Positions 17,117 through 26,342 are shown, counted from the first letter of the stretch. The stretch: DNA of 64,000 nucleotides from Daejeonella sp. (GCF_030695525.1 NZ_JAUYSS010000071.1:1-64000); one strand, 5' to 3'. Made by a program: numbers and translations. Notes: generated from the letters alone by a model not told the origin.

Positions 17117-18130
17117 ATGAAAAAAGCATTATTGTTTTGTGTATTCCTTTTTATCCGGGTCTCCGTTTGGGGTCAGGAAACTGTAAGCACAGCGAATAGT
17201 TTTATAGCATTGCTCAGTGATGCCCAGAAGACTGAAACCGTTTTCCCATTTGATGTCGAAGAACGCTATAATTTTCATTTTGTGCCGTTGAAAAGGAGGG
17301 GGATCACCTTTAATGAAATGAATCCACAGCAACATAAACTGGCCCTGGATTTATTACGCTCTTGTGTTGGAGAAGAAACTTTTCAAAAAACCAAAGAGAT
17401 TATGCAATTGGAAGTGGTTTTGAAAGAATTGGAAAAAAGGAAACCAGAAGATAACTATCGTGATCCTGGTAATTATCACTTTACAATTTTCGGGAATCCT
17501 TCAACTAAAAGCATTTGGGGCTGGAGGTTTGAGGGACATCATATTTCATTCAATTTCTCTTTCAACAGAAAAACACTCGTAGCAGGCACTCCGGGTTTCA
17601 TGGGAAGTAACCCTGCTATTGTACTTAACGGTCCGATGTCGGGTAAACAAGTCTTGAAACAGGAATCTGACAGTGGCTTTGCTTTGATCCATTCCTTAAC
17701 TGCCGGGCAATTAAAAAGAGCCATCATTGATACAGTAGCCTTTAAAGATATACTGACCTTTGATAAGCGTGAGGCTCTGCTGGGAAAACCGGAAGGAATC
17801 CGATATTCCGAATTATCAAAAGGACAACAATCCTTAATGTTGCAATTGATCAGGGTTTATGTTTTTAGATACCGACCTGATTTTGCGGAAAAAATGATGC
17901 AGGACATCCAAAAGGAAGGTTTGGAGAATCTTTGGTTTGCCTGGGCGGGATATACCAAACCTATAATTGGCAAAGGATCCTATTACCGGGTTCAGGGTCC
18001 GACACTGGTTATTGAGTATGATAATACCCAAAACAATGCCAATCATGTTCATTCAGTTGTTCGTGATTTAAAAAATGATTTTGGTGGGGATTTGTTACTG
18101 GATCATTACAGAAAAGGTCATTCCCATTGA
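17117..18130 (+). CDS. DUF3500 domain exported protein
   Basis: 337 residues from ATG 17117; an alternative ATG at 17105 adds four residues, but MKKALLFCVFLFIRVSVWG is a better signal peptide start. The mature part matches the DUF3500 family: RYNFHFVPLKRRGITFNEM, YHFTIFGNPS, WGWRFEGHHISFNFS, and near the C-terminus GSYYRVQGPTLVIEYDNTQNNANHVHSVVRD. The several conserved His and Glu residues suggest a metal-dependent activity, but no reaction is established. It is divergent from the heme-protein operon and could belong to the same regulon, which is inference only. Confidence 0.85.
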   Translation: MKKALLFCVFLFIRVSVWGQETVSTANSFIALLSDAQKTETVFPFDVEERYNFHFVPLKRRGITFNEMNPQQHKLALDLLRSCVGEETFQKTKEIMQLEVVLKELEKRKPEDNYRDPGNYHFTIFGNPSTKSIWGWRFEGHHISFNFSFNRKTLVAGTPGFMGSNPAIVLNGPMSGKQVLKQESDSGFALIHSLTAGQLKRAIIDTVAFKDILTFDKREALLGKPEGIRYSELSKGQQSLMLQLIRVYVFRYRPDFAEKMMQDIQKEGLENLWFAWAGYTKPIIGKGSYYRVQGPTLVIEYDNTQNNANHVHSVVRDLKNDFGGDLLLDHYRKGHSH

Positions 18131-18152
18131 TTTGGAGCAACAGGCATAGATA

Positions 18153-18191
18153 AAAAAAGTCCCAATACAATTTCTTGTTTGGGACTTTTTT
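18153..18191. terminator. bidirectional terminator between DUF3500 and DUF3276
   Basis: Stem AAAGTCCCAA / TTGGGACTTT (with a loop of about 12-14 nt), flanked by A-run on the left and T-run on the right, so it can end transcripts from both convergent genes. Confidence 0.85.
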
Positions 18192-18226
18192 AATTTATTG
18201 TATGGTTCTGTCAATTCATATCAGAA

Positions 18227-18556
18227 CTATATTTCAAAAGAAAAATCATCGCTTCCCTTTGCAGGCTCAATATGATTTTCTGTATATTCATATCGCTTTT
18301 CTACAACTTCCTGGTGAGCTTTGATATAATCTATTGTTTCTTTAAGACCTTCAGCAAACTTTTCAAAATCCTCTTTGTAAAGGAATATTTTGTGTTTAAT
18401 AAAAACACCGTCTTCTAAACGCTTCTTACTTTCAGTTACTGTAACATAGTAATCGTTTGAACGTGTAGCTTTAACATCGAAAAAGTAGGTGCGCTTCCCT
18501 GCTCGTACCTTCTTCGAAAAAACCTCTTCTCTTTCTTTGTTGTCGAAATCTCCCAT
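18227..18556 (-). CDS. DUF3276 PUR-family DNA/RNA-binding protein
   Basis: 109 residues from the ATG at 18556 (MGDFDNKEREEVFSKKV). An ATG at 18562 adds two residues. The longer upstream frame is hydrophobic and unlikely to be translated. The sequence KVRAGKRTYFFDVKATRSNDYYVTVTESKK followed by KHKIFLYKEDFEKFAEGLKETIDYI is one PUR repeat, a nucleic-acid-binding fold that dimerises. It is a widespread single-copy Bacteroidota gene, probably a nucleoid or RNA-binding housekeeping protein. It is convergent with DUF3500. Confidence 0.9.
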   Translation of the reverse strand: MGDFDNKEREEVFSKKVRAGKRTYFFDVKATRSNDYYVTVTESKKRLEDGVFIKHKIFLYKEDFEKFAEGLKETIDYIKAHQEVVEKRYEYTENHIEPAKGSDDFSFEI

Positions 18557-18642
18557 TTTCATATTTATTTTGATTGGGGTAAATATAATAGATATTAGTA
18601 AAGTAACAAATTGATTTTTTTTGAACAAAATCCCATTAGCAA

Positions 18643-18677
18643 TTCTTCACTCTCCATTTTCCATTCTCCATTCCTTA
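18643..18677. repeat. heptad array (TTCTTCA/CTCTCCA/TTTTCCA/TTCTCCA/TTCCTTA)
   Basis: Five 7-nt units, ending 2 nt before the stop codon of the ABC transporter gene (minus strand). Confidence 0.75.
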
Positions 18678-18679
18678 TA

Positions 18680-20470
18680 CTATTCCCCAGCCGTCTGCTC
18701 CTCCAATAGTTGTTTTTCAAACAAATCAAAATAACTCCCTTTAAGGGTCATTAATTCATCATGTGTACCCTGTTCAATGATTTCTCCACTATCCATAACC
18801 AGTATTCTGTCTGCATTTTTAATGGTGGATACTCTGTGGGCAATTAAAATACTGGTTTTATTCTTCATAATCTTACTCAGATTATTAAGAATTTCCTCCT
18901 CAGTCCGGGTATCTACAGCTGAAAGACAGTCATCAAAAATAAGAATCTGTGGTTCTTTAATGATAGCTCTTGCAATAGAGAGCCTTTGTTTCTGCCCACC
19001 GGACAAGGTAATTCCCCGTTCCCCAATCAGTGTTTCGAAGCCCCTGCCAAATTCCATGATGTTGTTAAACACTGCTGCATTTTTAGCAGCCATTTCAACA
19101 TTGCCAGGTTGAGCTTTCTCCATTCCGAAAGCAATATTATTGTAAATAGTTTCAGAGAACAGGAAAACTTCCTGCGGAACAAAGCCTATTTGCTGTCTGA
19201 AGTGTTGCAAATCAAGCTGTCTTATAGATTTTTCATCGAGTAATATTTGTCCATCATCGGCATCATACATGCGCATCAAAAGATTCGCAATGCTTGATTT
19301 TCCTGAACCTGTTCTTCCGATAATGGCAAGAAACTCGCCAGTTTTTACCTCAAATGAAATGTTTTTTAGCGCCTGTATACCCGTATCGGGATACCTGAAG
19401 TTTACATTTTTGAAAGTAATATTTCCTTTTAGTTCTGTCTTTTCTCCTGAGACAGAAATAATCTCCGGCTTTGTTTTTAAAAATTCATTGATCCTTTTTT
19501 GTGAGGCAGCAGCCCTTTGTATCAGGGAGGTAACCCAACCGAGTGACATGACAGGAAATGTAAGCTGATTGACATAAACAATAAATTCAGCAATATTTCC
19601 GGAAGAGATATTACCATTCATAACTTCAATACCTCCAATATAAATTGTTAGGATGGTACTAAGTCCTACAAGTAAAAGCATCATAGGGTAGAAAAGTGCC
19701 TGGACCTGTACCAGAGACATAGAATGTGATTTATAGTTTTCGCTTTCAGCATTGAATTTTTTCCGGATGTCATCTTCCCGGACATAGGCTTTGATCACCC
19801 GAATACCTGAAAAGGTCTCCTGGACAAAGCTTGATAATGATGAAAGCTGCTGTTGAATTTTTTCACTTCGATGGTTGATCATTGAATGAACATAATAGAT
19901 CGTAATCGCCAGAAGAGGTAGTGGCAGCAACGAAAATACAGTCAGTCTTGTATTGACACTGAACATGGATATGATAATCAGAATAAAAAGAACGCTTGTG
20001 TTAATTGTGTACATAATTCCCGGCCCAAGGTACATTCTGACTCTGCTTACATCCTCAGTTACCCTATTCATCAGGTCGCCTGTATTATTTCTGCGATAAA
20101 AGGCCATCGACAGTTTTTGATAATGCTGATAAATCTCATTTTTCAGATCATACTCAATATGCCTTGACATCAGAATGATTGTCTGTCGCATAAAAAAAAG
20201 GAATATTCCTCTGAGCAAGGCTAATATGAGTACAATTGCACCAAATAATAATAAACTTTGGCCAAATATCCTGGAGATGAGCTCCTGACGTTCAAAGCCA
20301 TCGAAAAGCCTGAAAAGTGCAATATTTTCATTCACAAGATCAAAGGATATACGTATCACCTGTGCTGGAAGCACTGCAAAAAGATTTGAGACTATAACGA
20401 AAAGGATACCCGGCAATAAGCGCCAGCGATATTTATAGAAGAATTTATTGAGATAAGCCAGTTCTTTCAT
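18680..20470 (-). CDS. ABC exporter, fused permease-ATPase (MsbA-like)
   Basis: 596 residues from the ATG at 20470; the longer frame upstream adds an unlikely leader. Residues 1-320 form a six-helix membrane domain (RWRLLPGILFVIVSNLFAV, LLFGAIVLILALLRGIFLFF, and others) with coupling segments. Residues ~335-596 are the nucleotide-binding domain: Walker A IGRTGSGKSS, signature LSGGQKQRLSIARA, Walker B ILIFDDCLSAVD and the switch His in IAHRVST. As a homodimer it would export a lipid or drug-like molecule; MsbA-like lipid export is one possibility but cannot be told from sequence alone. It is a single gene with no partner nearby. Confidence 0.92.
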   Translation of the reverse strand: MKELAYLNKFFYKYRWRLLPGILFVIVSNLFAVLPAQVIRISFDLVNENIALFRLFDGFERQELISRIFGQSLLLFGAIVLILALLRGIFLFFMRQTIILMSRHIEYDLKNEIYQHYQKLSMAFYRRNNTGDLMNRVTEDVSRVRMYLGPGIMYTINTSVLFILIIISMFSVNTRLTVFSLLPLPLLAITIYYVHSMINHRSEKIQQQLSSLSSFVQETFSGIRVIKAYVREDDIRKKFNAESENYKSHSMSLVQVQALFYPMMLLLVGLSTILTIYIGGIEVMNGNISSGNIAEFIVYVNQLTFPVMSLGWVTSLIQRAAASQKRINEFLKTKPEIISVSGEKTELKGNITFKNVNFRYPDTGIQALKNISFEVKTGEFLAIIGRTGSGKSSIANLLMRMYDADDGQILLDEKSIRQLDLQHFRQQIGFVPQEVFLFSETIYNNIAFGMEKAQPGNVEMAAKNAAVFNNIMEFGRGFETLIGERGITLSGGQKQRLSIARAIIKEPQILIFDDCLSAVDTRTEEEILNNLSKIMKNKTSILIAHRVSTIKNADRILVMDSGEIIEQGTHDELMTLKGSYFDLFEKQLLEEQTAGE

Positions 20471-20606
20471 CTGATTCCTGTCGTGCAAAAGTAGATAGAA
20501 TTTAGGGAATTGATGGCTAACAAGGGACAATAGGGTAAACGAATTTTTGCTAGTCAAGCCCGTAATGACAATGTATTGCTTAGAGAATAAGGAGTTTTCC
20601 GCTTAT

Positions 20607-20634
20607 ATCTGTCATCTGACATCTGACATCCAGC
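20607..20634. repeat. heptad array (ATCTGTC/ATCTGAC/ATCTGAC/ATCCAGC)
   Basis: Four 7-nt units in the divergent gap between the ABC exporter and leucine dehydrogenase. Confidence 0.75.
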
Positions 20635-20687
20635 AACAAGAAAAACTATTCCAAACCATTATGAAAAATTAAAACAACATTTTTTAC

Positions 20688-20695
20688 TACTTTTG
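20688..20695 (+). promoter_or_regulatory. -7 box TACTTTTG for leucine dehydrogenase operon
   Basis: A perfect TAnnTTTG match 24 nt upstream of the ATG at 20719. No good -33 TTTG is present at the usual distance. Confidence 0.45.
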
Positions 20696-20718
20696 TGAGG
20701 TAAAGCCAGGCATCCAAC

Positions 20719-21807
20719 ATGATTTTATCTCAATTTGAAGAACATTCAGTTTTTAGTCAGCTTGACACATTTGGTCATCAGAAATTAGTTTATTGCAGTG
20801 ATCCGGGTACCGGATTAAAGGCTATTATCGCCATACATGATACCACATTGGGCCCTGCATTAGGAGGGACACGCATGTGGCCTTACAAGTCAGAATCAGA
20901 AGCACTTCATGATGTCTTGCGTTTATCACGCAGCATGACCTATAAAGCAGCGATAACAGGTTTAAACCTGGGCGGAGGTAAAGGAGTAATTATCGGGGAT
21001 AGCCGATTACATAAATCAGAGGCTCTGATGCGTAGGTATGGCCGTTTTATTGAAAACCTGAACGGGTCATTTATCACAGCTGAGGAGGTAGGAACCAATC
21101 CCAGGGATATGGAATATATCCGAATGGAAACGAAATATGTAACCGGTGTACCTGAATCTATCGGAGGAAGCGGTGACCCTTCTCCCGTGACAGCCAGAGG
21201 TGTATTTATGGGAATAAAGGCTTGTTTGAAAGAATGTTTTGGAAATGATAGTCTCGCCGGCAAAGCTATCGCAGTACAGGGAATTGGGCAAGTTGGTGAG
21301 AATCTGGTTTCTTTACTGAGAAATGAAAATGCAAAAGTTTATATCAGTGATATTAATGAGGAACGTTTGGCACAAATAGCCCAGAAATATGGGGCTATTG
21401 CTGTTGCAAATAATAGCGTATTTGATCTCGATATCGATATTTATTCACCATGTGCTTTGGGTGCAACGGTTAATACAGAAACTATAAATCGTCTTAAATG
21501 TTCTATTATTGCAGGATCAGCGAATAACCAGCTTGCTGATGAGGTTGTTCATGGCAAAATGTTACTCGAAAAAGGTATAATGTATGCGCCTGATTACCTG
21601 ATCAATGCCGGTGGTTTGATCAATTGTTATTCAGAAATTGCCGGCTTTAATAAAAAGAAGACATTTCAGATGGCCGAAAATATTTATGAAGCCACCCGAA
21701 AAGTATTGCAAAAGTCAAAACAAGAGAATATTCCGGCGAATGAAGCGGCAAATAAAATTGCTGAGAAACGGATTGAGGATATCAGAAAAATAAAAGCTTC
21801 CTATTGA
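20719..21807 (+). CDS. leucine dehydrogenase (Glu/Leu/Phe/Val dehydrogenase family)
   Basis: 362 residues, the usual length of leucine dehydrogenases. The N-terminal domain has GPALGGTRMWPY and the catalytic Lys in AAITGLNLGGGKGVI. The C-terminal Rossmann domain has IAVQGIGQVGENLVSLL for NAD binding, and later IIAGSANNQLAD and YLINAGGLINCY. It reversibly deaminates branched-chain amino acids to the 2-oxo acids used for branched fatty acid synthesis, which are major lipids in this phylum. It is first in a cluster with nusB, DUF1573 and yajC, an arrangement that looks conserved in the group. Substrate preference among Leu, Val and Phe cannot be settled by eye. Confidence 0.92.
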   Translation: MILSQFEEHSVFSQLDTFGHQKLVYCSDPGTGLKAIIAIHDTTLGPALGGTRMWPYKSESEALHDVLRLSRSMTYKAAITGLNLGGGKGVIIGDSRLHKSEALMRRYGRFIENLNGSFITAEEVGTNPRDMEYIRMETKYVTGVPESIGGSGDPSPVTARGVFMGIKACLKECFGNDSLAGKAIAVQGIGQVGENLVSLLRNENAKVYISDINEERLAQIAQKYGAIAVANNSVFDLDIDIYSPCALGATVNTETINRLKCSIIAGSANNQLADEVVHGKMLLEKGIMYAPDYLINAGGLINCYSEIAGFNKKKTFQMAENIYEATRKVLQKSKQENIPANEAANKIAEKRIEDIRKIKASY

Positions 21808-21843
21808 TTTAGGATCAACAAAAATAAAAAATCGTTCTTATAC

Positions 21844-22791
21844 ATGTTAAATAGAAGGCATCTGAGGGTTAAAGCATTGCAGGTATTGTATTCCTACCAG
21901 CAATCAGAGGTAAAGGAAGTATTGCCTTTTGAAAAGGCGCTTTTACAAAGTGTAGATAAGGTACATGAGATGTATTTCTGGTTACTTTCACTATTAATTG
22001 AGGTTGCAGATTACAGTATCATTGATGCAGATGAACGGGCCAACAAACATTTACCCTCTGAAGCTGATCTTAATGCCAGTGTGAAATTAGAGAATAATCT
22101 CTTTATCAATTCATTAAAGCAGAATTCCGAATATATTGCGGCTGTCAAAAAGTATAAGATTTCCTGGAATTTTGATCCTGAAGTGAGTAAATCAATATTC
22201 ATTGCTTTAAAGAATTCGCCTGAATATGTCTCATTTAATAATCTTCCGGTACACACTATCCAGTCAGACAAGGATATAATCAAGTATATCTTTAAAAAAC
22301 TCATCCTTAAATCACCGGGTATTGAGCAGGTCTTCGAGGAAAAGTTCATTAACTGGCCGGTGGATAAGGAAGTGCTCCAGGCTCTGGTAGCTAAAACATT
22401 TAAGAACTTTTCGAGTGAAGATCCTTTAGAGAATAAACTTGCCAAGGTTTGTTCAAACTGGGATGAGGACCGTCCTTATATTCTGGATCTGTTTAAAAAG
22501 GTGGTCGCTTTTGAATCTGAATATCAGGAGATGATTGCACAAAAGACAAAAAACTGGGATTCAGAGCGTATTGCAGTGATGGATACCCTGTTGATGAGGA
22601 TGGCCATTACTGAGCTTATTCATTTTTCTTCAATACCTGTCAAGGTCACCATGAATGAATACATTGAAATTGCAAAAGAATTCAGTACGCCTAAGAGTAA
22701 TTCATTCATAAACGGTATTTTAGATAAAATTTTGGCGGACTTGAAAACTTCAGGAAAGGTTCATAAGTCAGGACGCGGATTAATGGAATAA
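21844..22791 (+). CDS. nusB: transcription antitermination factor NusB (long Bacteroidota form)
   Basis: 315 residues, about twice the E. coli length. The start LNRRHLRVKALQVLYSYQQSE is the NusB N-terminus; a long helical insertion follows (~30-200); the C-terminal part has VAFESEYQEMIAQKTKNWDSERIAVMDTLLMRMAITELIHF and PVKVTMNEYIEIAKEFSTPKSNSFINGILDKI, the core NusB helices. The long form is usual in Bacteroidota. NusB binds boxA RNA with NusE (S10) in rRNA transcription antitermination. It lies 36 nt after leucine dehydrogenase. Confidence 0.93.
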   Translation: MLNRRHLRVKALQVLYSYQQSEVKEVLPFEKALLQSVDKVHEMYFWLLSLLIEVADYSIIDADERANKHLPSEADLNASVKLENNLFINSLKQNSEYIAAVKKYKISWNFDPEVSKSIFIALKNSPEYVSFNNLPVHTIQSDKDIIKYIFKKLILKSPGIEQVFEEKFINWPVDKEVLQALVAKTFKNFSSEDPLENKLAKVCSNWDEDRPYILDLFKKVVAFESEYQEMIAQKTKNWDSERIAVMDTLLMRMAITELIHFSSIPVKVTMNEYIEIAKEFSTPKSNSFINGILDKILADLKTSGKVHKSGRGLME

Positions 22792-22858
22792 TTTTTTTTA
22801 AGCCGCCTTATAAATGTTATTTTGTACAGTATAAATATTAACAACAACTATAAAAAAA

Positions 22859-23308
22859 ATGAGAAAAATTTTTTTATCAATAGCATGTCTGGTGGTTTTA
22901 GCAGCATGCAATAATCAACAATCAGTTGAAAGCACGGCCGACTCAAAGGAAACAAGTGAAATTGCGGCAATAGATACTGCCAATGCACCTGCATTCAAAT
23001 TCGAAAAAGAGGTTTATGACTTTGGTAAAATCAACGATGGGGAAGTTGTTACCTACGATTTTAAATTTAAGAATATAGGTAATACACCTTTAATTATAAG
23101 TAGTGCAACTGCAACCTGCGGTTGTACAGTGCCTCAATACCCAAAAGAGCCTGTTGCTCCGGGTGCTGAAGGAGTTATTCGTGTGGTTTTTGACAGTGCC
23201 GGAAAGCCGGGTATGCAAAACAAAATAGTAAGTCTTACAGCCAATACAATTCCATCCCTAACCGAACTAAATATACTTGGAATGGTTGAGGCAGCAGAAA
23301 AAAAATAG
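22859..23308 (+). CDS. DUF1573 lipoprotein
   Basis: 149 residues. A signal peptide ends in LAACNN (lipobox). The mature domain FEKEVYDFGKINDGEVVTYDFKFKNIGNTPL, then ATCGCTVPQYPKEPVAPG and a C-terminal strand, is the DUF1573 immunoglobulin-like fold with a conserved Cys pair. Such proteins are abundant in Bacteroidota envelopes; the function is unknown. It lies between nusB and yajC in the same orientation. Confidence 0.9.
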   Translation: MRKIFLSIACLVVLAACNNQQSVESTADSKETSEIAAIDTANAPAFKFEKEVYDFGKINDGEVVTYDFKFKNIGNTPLIISSATATCGCTVPQYPKEPVAPGAEGVIRVVFDSAGKPGMQNKIVSLTANTIPSLTELNILGMVEAAEKK

Positions 23309-23332
23309 AAATCAATTTTAATCAATATCAAT

Positions 23333-23623
23333 ATGGACATGCAACAAATCGGCCAGTTTTTACCAATGCTACTTATAATTGTGGTGTTTTATTTTTTTAT
23401 GATACGCCCGCAGATGAAGAAAGCAAAGGATCATAAAAAGTTTGTGGAAGAATTAAAAAAAGGGGATAAAGTGATCACAACCTCCGGGATACATGGTAAA
23501 ATTGTTGACTTGAACGATACCACATTTCTAATCGAAGTGGAGAGCGGTACAAAGATTCGTTTTGAGAAATCTTCTGTTTCTCTGGAATCTTCAAAAGCCC
23601 TTAGTCAGTCCGCTGCTAAATAA
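23333..23623 (+). CDS. yajC: preprotein translocase subunit YajC
   Basis: 96 residues. One N-terminal membrane helix (FLPMLLIIVVFYFFMIRPQMKKAK), then the conserved cytoplasmic part KFVEELKKGDKVITTSGIHGKIVDLNDTTFLIEV. YajC associates with SecDF (SecDF is encoded at 40240-43194) and assists protein export. It is the last gene before a strong terminator. Confidence 0.95.
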   Translation: MDMQQIGQFLPMLLIIVVFYFFMIRPQMKKAKDHKKFVEELKKGDKVITTSGIHGKIVDLNDTTFLIEVESGTKIRFEKSSVSLESSKALSQSAAK

Positions 23624-23641
23624 TTTTGTTAATTTAATATG

Positions 23642-23674
23642 AACGCCGCTCCATTGTTGAAGCGGCGTTTTTAT
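23642..23674 (+). terminator. rho-independent terminator after yajC
   Basis: Stem AACGCCGCT / AGCGGCGTT around a loop of about 11 nt, followed by a T-rich tract. It ends the leucine dehydrogenase-nusB-DUF1573-yajC transcript. Confidence 0.9.
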
Positions 23675-23701
23675 TTGACTAAATTTGATTAATCATCTGA
23701 T

Positions 23702-24649
23702 ATGCCTTTAATTAAATTTACGAAAATCGAAAGACGCAGGATTTCCCTGTTTATCCTCTGCCTTTTAATGGCAGTTGGAGCATGGTTGTTTTTTGCACTT
23801 TCTAACAGGTATGTTTACAAGGTTGACACACTGGTTCGTTTTGTTGATCTTCCTGAAAACAGAGCCTTTCATCCACTTCAGTCAGATACCATCAGTCTCC
23901 AGGTTGAAGGGACGGGATGGCAATTATTGTTTTCTAAACTAAGGATCAATCCACAGTCTGTTGATATTAAATTGAAAGAACTACAAAGCCAGGCTTTTAT
24001 TGAGCTTTCTAATCAGATTCAAATGATCAATAATCAGGTAGGTTCAACACAGAAAGTTGTTTATATTCATCCTGATACACTTTATTTTGATTTTTCTTCC
24101 AGCACCGTTAAGAAAATTCCTGTGATATTGAAACAGGATATTCAATTTAAAGCACAGTTTGGTATTGCTGACTCGGTTCAGATTAATCCCCAATTTATTA
24201 CCATTACAGGGCCTGTAAAAGAACTTGCGAACATAAATAGCTGGGAAACAGAACAACTCAGTTTGAAGGGAGTAAGTGAAAGCTTAAATATGAAAATTAA
24301 ATTGAAGCGGCCAGATAAGGCAAATATTACGATACATCCAGGCATTGTTGATCTCGGTATAAATATTGATGAATTTACTGAGAAGGTAATTGAAATACCT
24401 GTTAAGATTTTGAACAATAAAGAGTTTAGGAATGTAAAACTATTACCCGATAAAGTAAGTGTTACTATTCTTAGTCCTTTGGGTAAATATCAGGAAACAG
24501 ACAAAAGTGATTTTGAAATGCTAGTTGACCTGAACAACTGGAAGCTTAAAGGATATACCCAGTTACCGGTTAGAATTATACGTATTCCGGAGTTTTCCCA
24601 ACTCGTAAAAATTGAACCTCAAACCTTGGATTTTATCATTCAAAAATGA
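23702..24649 (+). CDS. CdaR/YbbR-domain membrane-anchored protein
   Basis: 315 residues. One N-terminal membrane anchor (RISLFILCLLMAVGAWLFFALS) and an extracytoplasmic region with two or three YbbR-like repeats, each with strands such as PVILKQDIQF, TITGPVKELANI and VEIPVKILNN. In Firmicutes, YbbR/CdaR regulates the c-di-AMP cyclase; in Bacteroidota its role is unclear. It overlaps coaE by 4 nt, so the two are translationally coupled. Confidence 0.82.
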   Translation: MPLIKFTKIERRRISLFILCLLMAVGAWLFFALSNRYVYKVDTLVRFVDLPENRAFHPLQSDTISLQVEGTGWQLLFSKLRINPQSVDIKLKELQSQAFIELSNQIQMINNQVGSTQKVVYIHPDTLYFDFSSSTVKKIPVILKQDIQFKAQFGIADSVQINPQFITITGPVKELANINSWETEQLSLKGVSESLNMKIKLKRPDKANITIHPGIVDLGINIDEFTEKVIEIPVKILNNKEFRNVKLLPDKVSVTILSPLGKYQETDKSDFEMLVDLNNWKLKGYTQLPVRIIRIPEFSQLVKIEPQTLDFIIQK

Positions 24650-25242
24650 TGCTGAAAATTGGTATAACAGGGGGAATAGGAAGTGGTAAAACAACAGTTT
24701 GTAAAGTATTTGAGCTGTTGAATGTTCCTGTATTTTACGCTGATGATGTCGCCAAGTCCATAATGCACACCGACCAGGCATTAAAATCCGGTATTCTTGA
24801 TGCATTTGGAGCGAATTCTTATACCAGCAAAGGGGAATTGAACAGAACTTATATTTCATCCATAGTTTTTAATGATAAGCTTGAATTAGAGAAATTGAAT
24901 GCTCTGGTACATCCGGCGGTTTTCAGAGCCTTTGATACCTGGGTATCAGGTCATAAGAATGCGCCATATGTGATTAAGGAAGCAGCTTTGTTATATGAAA
25001 GTGATGCCTATAAAATGTGTAATCAGTCGATACTTGTAATCTCACCTATTGAAACCAGAATAAGCAGGGTGAAAGCCAGAGACGGGATTAGTTCTGAAGA
25101 TATTCAATTGAGAATGGACCGGCAGTTTAGTGATGAACAGAAAATGAAGTATGCGGATCATATTCTGAATAATGATGAAAAGCAATTATTGATACCCCAA
25201 ATTATTGAATTGCATCAGCAGTTTTTGAAGATTGAATCCTGA
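24646..25242 (+). CDS. coaE: dephospho-CoA kinase
   Basis: 198 residues, normal length. The P-loop is GITGGIGSGKTTVCKVF at residues ~6-22. Later motifs are VFYADDVAKSIMHTD (substrate Asp), VHPAVFRAFDTWV, KEAALLYES and RVKARDGISSEDIQLRMDRQ (lid and Arg). It catalyses the last step of coenzyme A synthesis. It starts within the end of the YbbR gene and ends one base before the next gene's ATG. Confidence 0.95.
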   Translation: MMLKIGITGGIGSGKTTVCKVFELLNVPVFYADDVAKSIMHTDQALKSGILDAFGANSYTSKGELNRTYISSIVFNDKLELEKLNALVHPAVFRAFDTWVSGHKNAPYVIKEAALLYESDAYKMCNQSILVISPIETRISRVKARDGISSEDIQLRMDRQFSDEQKMKYADHILNNDEKQLLIPQIIELHQQFLKIES

Positions 25243-25243
25243 T

Positions 25244-26194
25244 ATGATTATTGCCGATTTTTTGGCCATTAACGAGCGTGGTTTGTATTGTCGCTATGGG
25301 GACTTTTACCTGGATCCCAAAGAGGCTTCTAAGCATGCTGTTATTTCACATGCACATGGCGATCATGCTGTTAGAGGCAACGACTATGTATATTGCACCC
25401 CTGCAACTGCTGCGATTATGCAGCACAGGTATCAAAAGAGTGCCGGTAACAATATCCGGACTTTTAATTGGTCTGAATCATTTAATTTAAATGGAGTATC
25501 AATCAGCTTCATTCCAGCCGGGCATATTCTGGGTTCAGCCCAGGTACTTATGGAGTATAAAGGCATGAAATATTTATATACAGGCGATTATAAATTACAG
25601 TATGATGCTACCTGTGAGAAAATAGAGTTTTTCAAAGCAGATGTTTTGATTACCGAATCTACTTTTGCGGATCCTGCTGTTCAACATCCTCCGGCAGTTG
25701 ATGAAATCAAAAAACTGAATTTATTCAATCATAATGTTTTACTTGGAGCCTATTCATTGGGTAAAGCACAAAGGCTTATTAGTCTGATTTCTGATCATTG
25801 TCCGCAGCGTCAGGTGCTGGTACACCATTCTATTTTTGGATTGAATAAGATCTACGAGCAATTTGGCTTTTACCCGGGTAAATATGAGCTTTATACCCGT
25901 AAGCCAATGAAGAAACCAGATCAGAATATAGTTTATATTGTGCCTCCACTAACATTTAATAGCTATATCAGGGCAAAGAATGTGGTCAGGGCATTCGCAT
26001 CTGGATGGATGAATTTGCAGGTAAACAACGATTTAAAAATTTTGATTTCAGATCATGTAGACTGGAATGATATTCTTAGCATGATCCAGCAAGTTGAGCC
26101 TACTGAGATTTGGACACTTCATGGTAATGGGAAATATTTGAAATCTTATTTCAAGGATCAGTTAACTGTAAAATTGCTTAATCATGCTGATTGA
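25244..26194 (+). CDS. metallo-beta-lactamase/beta-CASP exonuclease-like protein
   Basis: 316 residues from the ATG at 25244, directly after the CoaE stop; an in-frame TTG at 25232 is less likely. The metal site ISHAHGDHAV, then IPAGHILGSAQVLME and YTGDYKLQ, with a C-terminal KILISDHVDW, fits the ligase-associated DNA exonuclease or mRNA 3'-end-processing-like MBL family. It would act on nucleic acid. No ATP-dependent DNA ligase is adjacent, so the ligase-associated label is only by similarity. Its 3' end overlaps a small cysteine-rich gene by 11 nt. Confidence 0.85.
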   Translation: MIIADFLAINERGLYCRYGDFYLDPKEASKHAVISHAHGDHAVRGNDYVYCTPATAAIMQHRYQKSAGNNIRTFNWSESFNLNGVSISFIPAGHILGSAQVLMEYKGMKYLYTGDYKLQYDATCEKIEFFKADVLITESTFADPAVQHPPAVDEIKKLNLFNHNVLLGAYSLGKAQRLISLISDHCPQRQVLVHHSIFGLNKIYEQFGFYPGKYELYTRKPMKKPDQNIVYIVPPLTFNSYIRAKNVVRAFASGWMNLQVNNDLKILISDHVDWNDILSMIQQVEPTEIWTLHGNGKYLKSYFKDQLTVKLLNHAD

Positions 26195-26342
26195 AAATGT
26201 AGACTATTACATCAACGAAGAGGGTAATCTCGTGTTTACAGAAAAGTACCATTTAAAAAGAGGATATTGCTGTAAGAATAAGTGTTTGAATTGCCCCTGG
26301 AAATATGGGCAGGATATAAAAATAAAGGGTAAGGTTAAATAA
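26184..26342 (+). CDS. DUF5522 small cysteine-rich protein
   Basis: 52 residues. It reads MLIENVDYYINEEGNL at the start, then GYCCKNKCLNCPWKYG and KIKGKVK at the end. The four-cysteine cluster CC-x3-C-x2-C suggests a zinc or iron-sulfur site. The sequence matches the DUF5522 family of short proteins. It overlaps the MBL gene by 11 nt, which supports translation by coupling. Function unknown; the pairing with a nucleic-acid-acting MBL protein suggests a helper role. Confidence 0.8.
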   Translation: MLIENVDYYINEEGNLVFTEKYHLKRGYCCKNKCLNCPWKYGQDIKIKGKVK

